Of a stretch of DNA of 64,000 nucleotides, positions 1-21,533 are shown piece by piece (positions within the stretch are counted from its first letter, which is position 1; each line of letters starts with the position of its first letter). The position numbers and the translations under genes are program-made. Origin of the DNA: Sacculina carcini (Eukaryota; Arthropoda; Thecostraca; Sacculinidae); contig OU696576.1 of NCBI GenBank assembly GCA_916048095.2, positions 239,501 through 303,500 of the forward strand, in the 5' to 3' direction. A model generated the notes under the pieces. The model had not been told where the DNA came from. It did no database searches and was given only the letters and a program-made list of their open reading frames with translations.

Positions 1-851
1 TTCTTTATGAAAAGTGAAGTGCGATAACGTTCTAGGGATCAATGAGGCAATTCAATAAATAATGGCATGAAATAAATATAGTTATATTATAATTACATCT
101 ATTAAACAGCGGTGCCTATGAGAACCACCTTCATCAATACGATTCATCAATTTTTTCCACAATGTTCTAGATATTTTGTACATTAATAGTTTGATATGTG
201 GATAAAAATTATTTCACGCAAATAAAAGATGTATTATTAAGAACGTATGGTGTGTGTTAGCTGGAGACATATCATCTGCTGTATAACACTGTTTAGCTAA
301 CGACTAAATATATTTAGGTTTTTATATTGTTAATTAGCTGTTTAGCTAATAACTGATATAACTTCGTCTTCAAAACTTCATCCTACACCTCCAGTTTGTT
401 TATTTTTCAATCATGTACTAGCCTATTACTAGTGTATTCAGGCCGTCAGGGCCAGGGCTTGTTGAGACAGGCACATCACACTGTTGCTTATTTACAGTGT
501 TAACTCGCACAGTACCGACCTGCAGATGAACACTGTGTTGTCAACTCACAGGGGCGGATGTGTTATTGTGCTGAGGCGGTGCTAGTGGTTGTGTGCGTGC
601 GCGAGTTTGTAACATGTGACCGCACAATCGGCGCGACAGTTGCCGGTCCCTCGGGGCGCCTGACTGCTCCACATGTCCCGGGGCTATCCTGCCAGCCTCT
701 CGCACACTCTCATCTAATTACCGGCGAGACATGCCTGACAGAGAGCCGTCCCGGAGGACGCTTCTCAGTGGTCGTAATTCTGCGCCAGCATCGCGACCAC
801 CTCACCCTCGATTGTCCATAACAACACCGCAACCGGTGCACTGCGTTCGTG
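1..851. other. Intergenic; G+C-richer patch, no gene seen
   Basis: About 540-830 is G+C-rich with CpGs and is followed by a TG tract. It could be regulatory. The short open frame there (558-821) has no recognisable content. Confidence 0.4.
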
Positions 852-960
852 AGTGTGTGTGCTGGTGTGTGTGTGTGTATGTGTATGTGTGAGTGTGTGT
901 GTGTGTGTGTGCATGTGCGTGTGTGTGTGTGTGTGCGTGTGTATGTGTGTGTGTGTGTGT
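852..960. repeat. (TG)n microsatellite
   Basis: Imperfect TG tract of about 110 bases. Confidence 0.97.
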
Positions 961-2406
961 GAGGAATTCAGATGAGCATCGCTTAGACAACATCAATGTA
1001 CAATAAATAACCAAAACGAGTTGTTTAAAAATATGTTTTAAATGTTTCCTAAATAACATTTATAAATGGGACACTATTTTGAAGTGCTAAGTTTAAAGGC
1101 ACAGAGTTTGATACTATAAATGTATAAGAATAAATCACACATTTATCGTATTTTATTATTTCAGTTTTGATGTTATCATCGATTTAGTGGGACCGCTATT
1201 ATGTTGCGTTGTTGCCACGAAATATTGTGTTATGCGCTGTCAATGTGATTTATATTTATTTACATATAATATTAGTAAGCCACTTCATACTCAAATGATC
1301 AGCTTTTCACTTCTTTGTTTTTAGATGATTACATATGTTAGTTCATATAATATTCAAGCATCCTTTCTGGACCGCTCTCACGTAACAATTTTCGTTCCTT
1401 ATCGATTCCAAGGTTTGCCTCAGGCTGCCAGGCTATGCACGAATATTTATCAACATTAACTAAAAAGTCAACTCAAAAAGAACAAACAACAATTTCAACA
1501 GCATTCAGTCATTGTTACGGTAGTTATGAGTTTCAGTGCTGCATGTTTCCACGTTATTCCACTGAAATCACTATCTATAAATCATACACTTGTGGTTATT
1601 CAGTATTTCTTGTTCTACTGAACTTCCTTTTCTGTTGTCTGTTGTGTACTGTAGTTGATATATTTGTGACCGTGCTTGTCGATGCGCTCCATTTCTTTAT
1701 TGTTACGCTCTGTTCAGCTTGACTATGCTAATGTACAAGGTCAATAACCAATGCGCGAACATGGAACGGCATCATTGAATTGACCAATTGTCATTGTGTG
1801 TACTCTAGCTCATACCGAGATCACACTGTTCAAGCCAGTGGAGAAAAGAATTGACTGAGATCAGCGGTGCCAGACTCAAATGAAATATAATGGATCATTT
1901 TTATTAATGAATCATTCTTATGAGAGAGAAATGTACGCACCTATAAGAAATATTCTGTTCAAACTTATTGTGTAAAATGAATCAATCCACAATAATTAGG
2001 GATTTGATTTGATGAGTCAAAAGAAATAACAACAATTTGAATTCAATAAAGTGAAGCAAAATCACATTATACATATGTATGTATAATGTATGTGAATATA
2101 TCTGTCATATTGTGTTTGTTTCTCATTCATATTGTTGGGCATTCAGTGCTGGAATTTCATCACTATCAATTAATTCTGCTATTGTTTTCAGATAATTGCT
2201 CAATTATTTATTAGGTCTGATAAATGTTGGCTCACTGGTATATGGGAAACATACTAATACATAAGTTCATAATAATATATATATTTTAAGCTTGTTATAT
2301 TCTAATAGATACACCGTGTGTCTTTGCAATTTGAAAAATGTATCACAAACGCAGTTTATATGACAGTATATATGAAGTGCTTATTAAAGTTTTTTAACTT
2401 TATTTA
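961..2406. other. Intergenic, nothing recognised
   Basis: A+T-rich unique sequence with short AT palindromes (2074-2090) and no coding signal. Confidence 0.5.
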
Positions 2407-2694
2407 TTAGACCTCTATATGGGCACCATTAGCTGCTCGAGGGACATCAAGTCGGTACTCTATTTCTTGTCATGTTCGCTGTAGCATAGCTCTGTCAATG
2501 GTAGCAATAACATTACGAATCCTTTGCTTCAAGTCAGCAATACCCCGTACCTTTATTTGATACACGATATCTTTTACGTAACCCATAAAAAGAAGTCCAA
2601 AGGGGTGATATCTGGCGAACGTGGTGGCCATTTCTTCAGCAAACACTCCTCGTCTTGGCTTGTCATTTGGTTCAAGAGCCTGTAACAGTTGCAC
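2407..2694 (-). pseudogene. IS630/Tc1-mariner-type transposase C-terminal relic
   Basis: The minus-strand frame reads FGLLFMGYVKDIVYQ...IRNVIATIDRAMLQRT, stop, QEIEYRLDVPRAANGAHIEV. It matches the C-terminal end of animal Tc3/SETMAR-like DDE transposases (pattern DFFLWGYVKDxVY ... RxWxELxYRLDVCRxTxGAHIE). The internal TGA sits where the family has Trp, one base from TGG. The catalytic aspartate region before it is degraded (ARYHPF for RSPDLTP). Nothing of the N-terminal half is recognisable. Confidence 0.72.
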
Positions 2695-3138
2695 TTTGTA
2701 AGCGTAAAGCCTGTATATATATTGGAATTTGCTACGCTCGGTCTAGTTTTCATCGCTTGAAGGCAGCTAATTGTTGATCTGCTTGTTTGGCATGAGCTCG
2801 GCGGTGTTTCACGCGTTCTTTCACAATGATGTCAGTGCTCTCAACCAGACTGCTGCATGAATGGTACATTTCGTTCTAATGAGTTTATAAGAATAAGAGG
2901 ATGCCCATGTTATTCATGTTACTGCCGGTTTTCTCAGCTGAACCATTGGCTGTCTGGTTCATATTGGTTCTATTTATGGTGGCGTTCTAGCGCATAACTA
3001 CACTATTTTCGGCCGTTCAGTCGATATTTTGTGTCAGTGTTGGCGTAACAGCTGCTGAGATACACGACCTGCGGTGATCCACAACCTGCCCAGTTTGCAA
3101 TGAGCCGTGAAAACAGCAACTATTTGTGTGCTTATACA

Positions 3139-3169
<31 letters not shown>

Positions 3170-4422
3170 CGTCACGTCTCAGCTAACTGCTTATTCACGC
3201 GCAGTGTTGCCGCTATTAACAAGCTGTAACAGTAAGCGCTAGCAGCAATGTGCATTGTGCCTTTCAGTGTGCATTTGCTGCATGATTCTGTACAATGAAC
3301 GGTGGCATGGTTTTGTGAAAAAAATTACAAGATTTTGGTAGGTAGATTTTGGTTGAGAGAAGAACGCGAGTGTTTCTTGAGCCCTGATTCATAAACTCAG
3401 TGATTGACCAGCAAGGTGATTAACAAAGCACTCTGCAATATGGACAATTATAAATTAGTGATCGTTGCAATTAATGCAGCCACCAGAATAATTAATTTTA
3501 CGCTGCCGAACACATTTGAAAGTCACAATATTTTGAAGCCATGTTCAGCGATACATCGGGCAAACAACATCAACAAAATATTTTGACCGAAAATCTTAGT
3601 TCGACTTCGCAGTAGAAGTACTGGAAAACTAAAAAGCGTTTTGGAAACCACTTCAATGGTTAAAGCAACAGGCAGAAATACAGTGACAAATGATAGCAGT
3701 TTGGTTTTAATTTTTGATGAAGCCACGGAAATCGACACTTGGTAATCATCAAGAACAACCATAGTCTTCATTACGCTGCAAAACCACCTCCAAACATGCA
3801 CACATTCAACTCAAATATACGCACGAGTCTCACATACACACCTGTCTCTTACTCCCGAATACACATACATGCACGAATACAAAAATGAAAACAAATCTTT
3901 GGTTTATCAGTGAAATCAACACTCATAGCAGTAAAGTGCATGCGATACTAGATGCAAAGCACACAAACGCAAAACACACACTTATGCACTAAACAGCACA
4001 TCAACGCATACAAGAGCGAGTGCGTGAATAACAGGCGCACCAAGGTCGAGCCGAGTCTTGCTCAGAAAAACAAGTACACACGAGGCCAAGCTTAGTCGAC
4101 ACTAAAAACATACTAACATCGAGATGCAACATTGCAATTGAAAAATGACCTAGAACAATAGACTTTGTCTGGTCTACTATAACACTGTCTAAATCACTTC
4201 ATCGTCACTGTCACGTCCATAACAAAATGAAACTTACATCAAATGCGGTAATTGAATTACACGAGCAAATAGTAAACTGTATACCGGCCAAGCAAGAGCC
4301 ATGGTGCCGACAACTGTTGATCCGCTCAGTCAAATTGTGTCAAATGTGTTTCACTGACTTCCTACAGAAATCAACTAAACTTCTGGAGGGCTCTCGCTGA
4401 TTGCCCAGACCACCTCACGGAT
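2695..4422. other. Intergenic and SoxD 3' region
   Basis: The SoxD 3' UTR should occupy the upper part. I saw no clear polyadenylation site on the minus strand near the stop. About 3800-4100 is rich in CACACA-type words. Confidence 0.4.
3140..3169. repeat. (TG)n microsatellite
   Basis: Pure TG tract. Confidence 0.97.
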
Positions 4423-12306
<7,884 letters not shown>

Positions 12307-12324
12307 GACGCAATATTCTGCCAG

Positions 12325-12391
12325 CACACACACACACACACACGCACACACACACACACGCACACACACACACGCACACACACACACACAC
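12325..12391. repeat. (CA)n microsatellite at the SoxD exon 1 acceptor
   Basis: CA with CG interruptions. On the minus strand it is a TG tract occupying the polypyrimidine position before the acceptor at 12317. Confidence 0.95.
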
Positions 12392-14225
12392 GATTACATG
12401 CAGTTAACTTGTCATGAATGAGAACGTATGTATTCACTTAAGTGATTATGCTATCAATTATTCAAAATATTGTACAAATATAATATTAATTTTTTTTTAT
12501 TTATTTAAATAATAATATAATGTAGTATTGAATTTTTATTTGATCATATTTTTAAATTGAAAGTATTAACAAATTTATTGGTTACATTTATTTACATAAT
12601 ATTTACTCGTTCATTCATATGCAGTACAATAATTATTAGTATAATTATCGTAAATATACTGTTGAAATTTTTAGAGTTTTTTGAATTCAGCATTGTTATT
12701 TTATTTATTGCATTTTCAGTGTACACTTGCTCACAATATGAGCGCATACTCATCTCAGGCGAAATCATACACTAATGGCAAATACGAGGCCTGGGCGAAA
12801 TTAGTCGCTGCCAGACAGTGTTGATTTCAAGTCAGCCAACACAATGGATATGCACGTTGTCTGCTGAGTACAGTTACAAGTACACAGACACTTCCTGTCA
12901 CGCCGTCCATCTCTCGTGCGTCTTGTTTATTTATCAGACGAAACTCTTCAATGTTTATGTTCCTTTGTGTGTATGTTTGTGTGCGCGTGTGTCTGTGTGT
13001 AACCCTCTCGATATGGGGTGACCATGATGCATACTTGAAGAAAGAGCAACACATAACACGCACCGGAAGTGGTTGATGATAGCGCGGGCAGAGCAATGGG
13101 AGTAATTTTACCATTGCAGAGTGAATATGACATTGCAAATTTGCAATTGGCGTTTCATGAAGTGTACAATAGTGGAGCTCATTCTCACATGCACTTGTGT
13201 AAACAAACCCGTCCTGAAAACGCACCAAGTAATGTGCACAAGTATGATGCTAACATTGTTCACCGAACAACAGATAACTATGTATGACTGTGAAACTCAA
13301 GCCTGTGAAATAGATGCGTCTTGCTAGCCTTGTCTGTGACTCGAGAATAAACGTTCTTATCATGTTTTGATATGTACAAATAATACTACACAAAATGGTA
13401 TGGAAAATCCCCCGGCGATTATCCAAAACTTCACCAGCAAAAAATGACCATCACTGTGGTATTAGCATGTATTTAACACATTTATTAGCATATATTTAAG
13501 ACATTTATTAGCATATATTGAAGACAGCGCGACTGCTTGGCTGGCCGTGTTGGGTGTTGGGTGTTGGGTGTTGGGTGTGGCCACCATTATGAGTACCATA
13601 TTGTGTTAACATTCTATGTTGTGAAATAGCGGTGCTGATAACTATTTCCTCACGTACGGCAACGTTGATTACAGAGACAGAGACAGACTGAGTAAAATTT
13701 TCTTCTATCCCCGACATTATACATTATCTACATTACCTCGCTAGGTGAAACATTGAGTAAATCGTTAAATGCCCACTGATATGTGAACCTTCACTCAGTA
13801 CATGTACACATATATGATCAGGGGACGGGATGAAATCAGATGTGAATGGCAGTGGTCCACCACGTGCATGATTACAAGTGCCGAAATGTACTCATTCACG
13901 TCACTGAATACTCACACACACACGTACACGCGTCTAGCGTTCCCAATAAGTGCCCGACATTGTGTGCAACACAGCACCATCGAACATCACAAACAACAAT
14001 ATATGAAAAATATTCCAGGGGAAAGTATGACAACTGTAGATGTTTTTATGTTTTCGAAGCAATTTTGGGCACTGAATCGCTGATGAGCAGTTAACTCAGT
14101 GAAACAGGTGGAGATAGAAAAAGACACATTTTATCAAGCAATTGAGAAGCAGGTGTGCTGGAACATTGAGCGACTGAGCCGATACACTCACTACAATATA
14201 ACCGTGCGCTTCAGCTCCTCTGGGA

Positions 14226-14310
14226 GTGTCTGTGTGTGTGTGTGTTTGTGCGTGTGTGTGTGTGAGTGTGTGTGTGCGTGTGCGTGTGTGTGCGTGTGTG
14301 TGTGTTCGCT
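14226..14310. repeat. (TG)n microsatellite
   Basis: Interrupted TG tract in the long SoxD 5' intron. Confidence 0.95.
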
Positions 14311-16862
14311 CGCAACAATGTGTATTTATGCTCGTGTGAGGGAAATGCAGCACGGACAATGAGCACATTGATAATGTATCAGAGGACAGGCAGGCCGCGG
14401 GGCGCAGCCGCTCTCTCAGACCAAAGTACGGGCTGAAACCCACGTGCACAAGCCCGCACCATATGTGTACCCCAGGGAGCGCGTCGCTTCACTAAGCATC
14501 AGGGAAAGGAGGGATTAAAACATGACGGAGCAGAGCAAACAAGGAGCAGTGTACCAGCCCTGGTGGTGATGACAGCTGTATCTAGCAAGTGCACAAATGC
14601 CAGCGAGCTGATTCAGTCATTCTATTATCAAATTATCAGTGGTTGATCAGGTATTGAACGAGTTGATTAGGCGGTAATACAGTTGTGTATATAGCGCAAG
14701 CAAAAAGCGCGTACAAATCAAAGCAAATCGTTTTTGGATTGGTAGAAAATTGACGGCTTTTAGATGCATTCTGCATATGACGTATAACAGGAGCAAATGA
14801 TAAGTGATAAATATATCAATTCCATGAGCGTAGACATACATTTTCCTATTGTGGGCCAAAGGTTAGATTAGGGTAGAACCCACTTGGCTAGATGGGCTAG
14901 ATGGGGTCTATTGATCCGGATTCTGGTTACGTCCATGCTAAATCTGACAGACTTAAAGATTGGTAGAAGGACCAGTAGTTGTGCATAAGTCACTGTTCCT
15001 CGACAATATTCGGCGTGGAAGTGCAATGTGCCGAGGAATGGCATGAGACCAACAGCAGCTGTATTTAATCTCAGACCGGTCGTATGTGAAATTAGTTATA
15101 CTGATGTTAGATTCACTGATTCACGGAACACTTGAATTAAGGATTCAGCTTAACAGGCTGACAATTAACACCGTTGAATCGTGCTTGTATTTAGTATAAT
15201 CCGCATTATGATGCATTTCTTGCAGAAATTTCAACAGATCAGAACATCGGTCAATGACAGCAAATAGAAGACAACTTGAATTATCATTCAGACAACCAGT
15301 GATCAGTGATTTACCGAGATATTGAATTGACCAAGTCACATTATTAATGCTTAATTAATTGGCTATCATTCCACCATATTTAAATATTATTCAATATATT
15401 CACGCTTCAAGTTATACGTTTCACTTCTAAGTTGATATTCACCCACTTACGTGCCTATACGTTATTATGAATGACAGTAGTTGAGCCTGTGAATATTTTG
15501 CAGCAGGAGAATATTTTCCTCCACTTGAATTAATCCCTGCTTGGCTCTGTTTCTGAATTTTTACATACACGCTATATTATATACAGCAAAAACCATAATA
15601 CTTAGTGTGCATTCCGGCACAAAATTTGCATACAAGCATTTTAAGCAAAAAACTGCAAGACTTAACCTATACCACACAAAAATTGGCCATAAATCAACAA
15701 TCAGCGTTATGGTGACAAGCTGGAGGCATCAGGTTAAATTAGCATGCATATTGATCAATGGTTAAAATTAGCCAGACATGTATCAAGTACATGTACATGT
15801 ACATGTATTAGCCAGACATGTATTAAACAGTATTACTCGGTGTGCAAACCATCACGCAGAATTAATATTACCAACCAGTGAGGAATAATCTAGTATTTTA
15901 AACGGAAAGTATGAGGTACAGTTCGGATCTATCTGATGTGGGGTATAATATTTTCAAATATATTAATAAGGTTGGGACATTTTCCCACACTTGTTGAATT
16001 GGGAGCGAACTATAACTTGGTTGTAGCGTGAATCAAAAGATGTTTATTCTAAATTTTAAGACGATTAATGATAAATTTATATGCATATCTGTGTAATATC
16101 TGGCAAATATAATCTTGGAAGCGGTTATGGTTATACACTTTTATAACAGTTCCATATTGTGTTTCATTATTACGTGTATGTGCATTGTGAAAGCTGTCAT
16201 TTCAGGGTCTTATTGTGAAAAAGCACTTGCACAATATGTCTAACACTAGCACAACACTGGCAAATTTTCACAACACAAGTCACCTTGTTATTTAACATGA
16301 TCTATATTTGTTAACGTATGCATGTGTTCAGTGATTTGTGATTTATTCTTTTATGTACGATATTCTATTTATCTTTCCCTTCCAGTCTCCAATCTTTTTC
16401 CCGCTCAAATTACGTTGGGGCTGCGCTTGCCCTCTTCCTGCGTTACTGTTTTACGGCTTGTGAGAAAATAAGAATAATAATAAATTAATCATAATGTCAC
16501 TCCTGAAAATATAATGTGTTGTCTGTCAAGACTATTATGAACACGGCAATTACAGGAAGCAAATGAGACTTGCAGTTATTTCTAGCAGGTTATGCAGTTG
16601 TTCAGTTGATAATCGACAATGAGGTACAATGTCACCGCTGTGCCTCTTCAAATACTGATATGATCGTTTTACATTAGCAAGCGGAACACTTGGATAAATC
16701 AAGACCTAATATCTGTACATATTGCACAAGCTAATGCTCCAGAAAAAATACAACAAATTACCATAAATACTATAATTTACTCGTTTAATTAGTGTAATAT
16801 TAAAATTCAATATTTTGCATTGAGGAACACATTGATTTTGAGAAGCACAACTAAACCTGGAT

Positions 16863-17153
16863 CAGTGGTGGTTAACATTTTTTCTCTTTAATTCTCACTT
16901 CTTAATGAGCCATCTCTTCACTTTCCTCAACAGCGCTGATAAATTCATTCAATTCAGTTGTTACATCGAAGAAAATGTCAAGAAGCCATTAACCAACAAA
17001 CAACAATAAAGATACAATAAGCAATATATATAGAACAAAAATAAACCAATTTGAAATGATAAAAATACCAGTTCTGTCCGACCTTTAGCTTCCCACTTGG
17101 CAACTCTTCCATTCTACATCAGTGGGGAATTCTCCACAGGTTAAGAACCACTG
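16863..17153. mobile_element. Charlie-like hAT MITE
   Basis: Left end CAGTGGTGGTTAACATTTTT and right end GGTTAAGAACCACTG, i.e. inverted CAGTGGTTCTTAACC, the terminus typical of Charlie-type hAT elements. The interior (CTTAATGAGCCATCTCTTCA and CTTTAGCTTCCCACTTGGCA) recurs at 5909-6086. No clear 8-bp duplication. Confidence 0.55.
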
Positions 17154-17316
17154 GACTATAATAACCAGACCGCTAAACTGCACATTGATGTTTCTTATCA
17201 ATCAATTGTCAATGAGTAAGTGTTTCCATTGTTAAAACCACTACACTTTTCATCTACGCAAGATTTAAAACAATGCAGTTAGACTATATTATCAATTTAG
17301 AGTGTTGTTTACTCAC

Positions 17317-17540
17317 GAAAAGTATTGTTGTAGTGGTGCTGAAGCCTTGAGGACCGAGATGTGTGCGCTGTCGACAGCGAGGCAGGTGAACACAGAGTCG
17401 CGAGATTGTCAGTGCTTCACCAGCAAACAGAAACAATCACTCACACCAACCACACACATACACATAACAGGCCGAGTGCGCGTGCGCTACTGGGGGCCGC
17501 TTCCAGCTACTAGGACTTCACAGCGTCGTCACGGCAACCA
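17317..17540 (-). other. Candidate non-coding first exon of SoxD
   Basis: The minus strand has a strong donor, TTTTC|GTGAGT, at 17317/17316, preceded by about 200 bases that are G+C-richer than their surroundings and contain no ATG. Joined to the acceptor at 12316, the first ATG would be the SoxD start at 12306. It lies directly downstream (minus strand) of CRE and CCAAT boxes. The 5' limit is a guess. This is inference from splice and promoter signals only. Confidence 0.42.
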
Positions 17541-17700
17541 AGTGACGTCATAAGGCCGCGCACCAATCAGCGACGCTTATGAAGCAGGCGTGGCCAATGA
17601 CAACACGCCACTCGAAACAATGCGATTTAAGTGTCCAATAGGAACAACAGGTGAAACGGCATTGTGCGCGCCGACAAAAGACTCAGTTCATTATGATATG
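17541..17700 (-). promoter_or_regulatory. Promoter-like region: CRE and three CCAAT boxes
   Basis: A palindromic CRE, TGACGTCA, is at 17543-17550. CCAAT pentamers are at 17563-17567 (in ACCAATCAG, a full NF-Y type site), 17593-17597 and 17635-17639. The segment is G+C-rich with CpGs in an otherwise A+T-rich context. Read on the minus strand, CCAAT boxes precede the CRE, which precedes the candidate SoxD first exon. Use for a plus-strand gene cannot be excluded, but none is seen. Confidence 0.5.
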
Positions 17701-18591
17701 GCCAGGAAAGGGCGTGGTCTCAGCTGACAGTCAAGACGGCCCACACAATACACACACAACAATAGGATGTCTCACCTCGTGGCCACGCCCACAACCTGAC
17801 TATTGACCTGGTGCACCGGGCCGTTGCATGCTTGCATCAAATGGCTCACGATTACCAACAAAATATATCGAGCAAAAATATTGAAATTGCAAATGATATT
17901 TCATGAAGGACAATGTTCGATAAACCTCAAATATAAATAAATGTATGCTAAATACGGTACAATCTTCAGTCTTCAGTCTTCTATAGAATTTTTTTTACGG
18001 AATTTACCATTATTTATATTATTCATTAAATTATATACGGAAAATTTACACTTGAGAAAAAAGAAAAATGACCCACAACTATAAACTGTCAGTTATCGAA
18101 TTTTCTAATATTTTATATTATTTTTCGATGTGCTTCACCATCATTCATCTTGGTATTAAATTTCAGATTTTGTATACTGCAATAAATGAGTATAGATTGC
18201 ATGCACTGATATTGGTAAGCATTGCATGATAACATGATATAAACATGACTATATATCGCATATACCAGAAAAATAATGGAAAAATGAATCTCGTAAATCA
18301 TCAATTGTCTAAACAAAATTATGTCTAAACAAATTTCAAAATAGTCACAAAGCGAGTAGCGGCGTGTTGTCAGATATTCTAGGCCTATAAGAAACTTCTT
18401 TTTGAAGCCAGTGCACCACAACAGCTGCTAATATACTCATCTTAACAAATGCACCCAAATAATTCCACCCTCGTCCAAATAATTCCACAGTCGCTAATAT
18501 CTAGCGCCAAAACTGCGCTGGAAGTGACTGTTTGTGCAGACAGAGGCTCTTGCAGACACGGAGCACGTGAGTTTGCTCTCAGTCGAGTGAT

Positions 18592-19002
18592 CAGGGGGGC
18601 GCCAGAGTTTTCCGATGGGGCCGAGGGGGGCTAAGGGAAAAGTTGTGGGGGCTTGGCGAAACATGAAGAGCTACACTCGAACGCTCATTACAGACCATTA
18701 TAATAAGATACCGGGGCACACTGATTCAGTCCTAGAACTTGAACCGTAATTAAGGGACATTATATAATGAACGAAACGAGGTGATTAGCATGGGATACAA
18801 CTTTTTTGGCCCTTTGAAACACATGCAAACGTCATATCAGTAACAAATACTTAATTACTGTAAGACAAATATGATTTATGTAGGACAATAAAGTTTCATT
18901 TACAGTGGTAAGAAATTTAATGTCCATGATTATGACTTTGGGGGGCTTAGGAGGGCTTGGCATAATTTGGGGGTTGCAGCCTCCCCCTTGACGCCGCCAC
19001 TG
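18592..19002 (+). mobile_element. hAT MITE, CAGTGGCGGCG family, copy 2
   Basis: Starts CAGGGGGGCGCCAGAGTTTTCC and ends TTGACGCCGCCACTG. Flanks CGAGTGAT and CTAGTGAT match 7 of 8. The body contains ATGAAGAGCTACACTCGAAC, also present (inverted) in copies 3 and 4, and about 140 bases that copies 3 and 4 lack. Confidence 0.85.
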
Positions 19003-19194
19003 CTAGTGATCCTGGAAGAGCTCAGTATAGAGATGATGAGAAATTGTACTGTGCAAGTGATGTCATTCATTGTCCATGATATTAAATACTGGAGATATGA
19101 TTTGTTGTTCAAGTTGATCTTCTGTACCTCAATATTCATAAGTATTCACCAATATGCAGTCACTCACCAGATCCTCGGATCATTTGAACATAGA

Positions 19195-19275
19195 AGATAA
19201 CTGGTAGATAACTGGTAGATAACTGGTAGATAACTGGTAGATAACTGATAGATAACTGGTAGATAACTGGTAGAA
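19195..19275. repeat. 11-bp array (GGTAGATAACT)n, 7 copies
   Basis: Perfect except one GATAGATAACT unit. Intergenic. Confidence 0.95.
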
Positions 19276-19776
19276 TAGACTGGTAGACAGCAAAATATTA
19301 CCAAGCACGCGATGGTAATGGTAATGTTTTTCCAAACAACGTTATGTAGAGCTGAGAGTTGTCAGGTGTCATTGAAACCACTGATGACAAAACAACGCTG
19401 TGTGTGGTGGCTTTTCAGGCTCATTTCCAAGCTGCTGGTCAGAATTGCATATTGCATATCAGTGTGCTTCAGTCACAATACGCTCAATTGTGCATAGAAC
19501 TGTACTTGAACAGCATAGTACAGTCATTTATGGAGGAAAATCACATGCATCGAGGCGAAATATGTTAGTAAACTGTTTTCACACTTGATACAGCCATTTG
19601 CTGAACAAAGCCAGGTTTTCAGGTGGCTTGGCTTTTTCCCCTCGAGAGAACAGGCAGTTAGAGAGCAGATGCATCAGCGACAACCAGCCTCCGCCACTCT
19701 GTCCTCATTTCACACACTCTTTCCTTGTGCTAATTCCTTTCTCACGTGAAGCGTTGCTAGAAGAACACAATACAGA

Positions 19777-19857
19777 TTGTGTGTGAGTGTGTGTGTGAGT
19801 GTGTGTGTGTGTGTTGGTGTGTGTGTGTGCGTGTGTGAGTGTGTTGGTGTGTGTGTC

Positions 19858-19889
<32 letters not shown>

Positions 19890-19900
19890 GGTGTGTGTTG
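19777..19900. repeat. (TG)n microsatellite
   Basis: TG tract with GAGTG and TTGGTG interruptions, 110 bases before the 12-bp array. Confidence 0.95.
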
Positions 19901-20012
19901 CGTCCCCACTTGTGAATCTGCGGCGACAACGGTATTGTGGAATGCTCCTGAAGAATGTTAATGAAGCGAGTATTTCTCCCAAGTTACCACCAGAACAACA
20001 AGCAACATACAA

Positions 20013-20892
20013 CCAACACTACCACCAACACTACTACCAACACTACCACCAACACTACCACCAACACTACCACCAACATTACCACCAACATTACCACCAA
20101 CATTACCACCAACACTACCACCAACACTACCACCAACACTACCACCAACACTACCACCAACACTACCACCAACACTACCACCAACACTACCACCAACACT
20201 ACCACCAACACTACCACCAACACTACCACCAACACTACCACCAACATTACCACCAACACTACCACCAACACTACCACCAACACTACCACCAACACTACCA
20301 CCAACACTACCACCAACACTACCACCAACATTACCACCAACACTACCACCAACACTACCACCAACACTACCACCAACATTACCACCAACACTACCACCAA
20401 CACTACCACCAACACTACCACCAACACTACCACCAACACTACCACCAACATTACCACCAACATTACCACCAACACTACCACCAACACTACCACCAACACT
20501 ACCACCAACACTACCACCAACATTACCACCAACATTACCACCAGCACTACCACCAACACTACCACCAACACTACCACCAACACTACCACCAACACTACCA
20601 CCAACATTACCACCAACATTACCACCAACACCACCACCAACACTACCACCAACACTACCACCAACATTACCACCAACACTACCACCAACACTACCACCAA
20701 CACTACCACCAACACTACCACCAACACTACTACCAACATTACCACCAACATTACCACCAACACTACCACCAACACTACCACCAACACTACCACCAACACT
20801 ACCACCAACACTACCACCAACACTACCACCAACACTACCACCAACACTACCACCAACACTACCACCAACACTACCACCAACACTACCACCAA
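20013..20892. repeat. 12-bp minisatellite, about 73 copies
   Basis: Unit ACACTACCACCA with the variant ACATTACCACCA at irregular intervals. Because 12 is a multiple of 3 and the unit lacks stops in several frames, long artificial ORFs result (HYHQ and NTTT repeats on plus, GGSV and VVLV on minus). Confidence 0.98.
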
Positions 20893-21479
20893 TACGTGGA
20901 ATCATCAGTTTCACGCCTTGTCTCCGACTCAAATTGCCATTGAAGCTGAATGATTGTGACCGACACACATACACACATACACACACACACATACACATTG
21001 AGTGAGTATTGTTGTCGAGACGACCGCGGATGTCGGTTGTCATGGCAACAACATCATCAGTCGAGCAGAAATGTGTGCAGCTGGCAAATTTGTGGCTTCT
21101 GACCCGGTTATCTCGCGCATGCATGTGTGTGTATGTGTTTGTGAGTGTATGTGTGTATGTGAGTGTGTGTGTTTGGCTGCCATAATTTCTGAAGAACGGC
21201 CTCACAACATTCACGTGCAGTGCAAATGTTCTGGGTGATGTTTTGAAGCTATATGAATTAATGTGAACCAATTGACATGAGTTTTACAAAATCATTCCTA
21301 TAGCATGCAACACTCGGCTCTGCAGGTTTCATTGCAATAATTTATGATAAATGATAATATTGGCTGGAATTTGTGTAATTCAAATATACATGTTAATTCA
21401 TAGGATCAGCTAGTTGATTTGCGGATCATAGATTGCACAGCATTGTAATTTCAAATACTCAAGCACGTGAAGAGAACAC

Positions 21480-21533
21480 AAGAACAAAAACAAATAGCTC
21501 AATCACAAGAACAAAAACAAATAGCTCAATCAC
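21480..21533. repeat. 27-bp perfect tandem duplication
   Basis: AAGAACAAAAACAAATAGCT plus CAATCAC occurs twice in a row. Confidence 0.92.

Larger units (their letters stand above)
12392..17316 (-). other. Presumed SoxD 5' intron
   Basis: Mostly A+T-rich unique DNA. It includes a (TACATG)n palindrome near 15788-15808, the Charlie-like MITE at 16.86 kb, and a GTTGGGTGTTGGGTG short repeat at 13549-13580. Confidence 0.4.

Noticed and set aside
19984..21271. Silk- or mucin-like repetitive protein
   Set aside because: Both strands are equally open and there is no signal peptide, start context or flanking exon.
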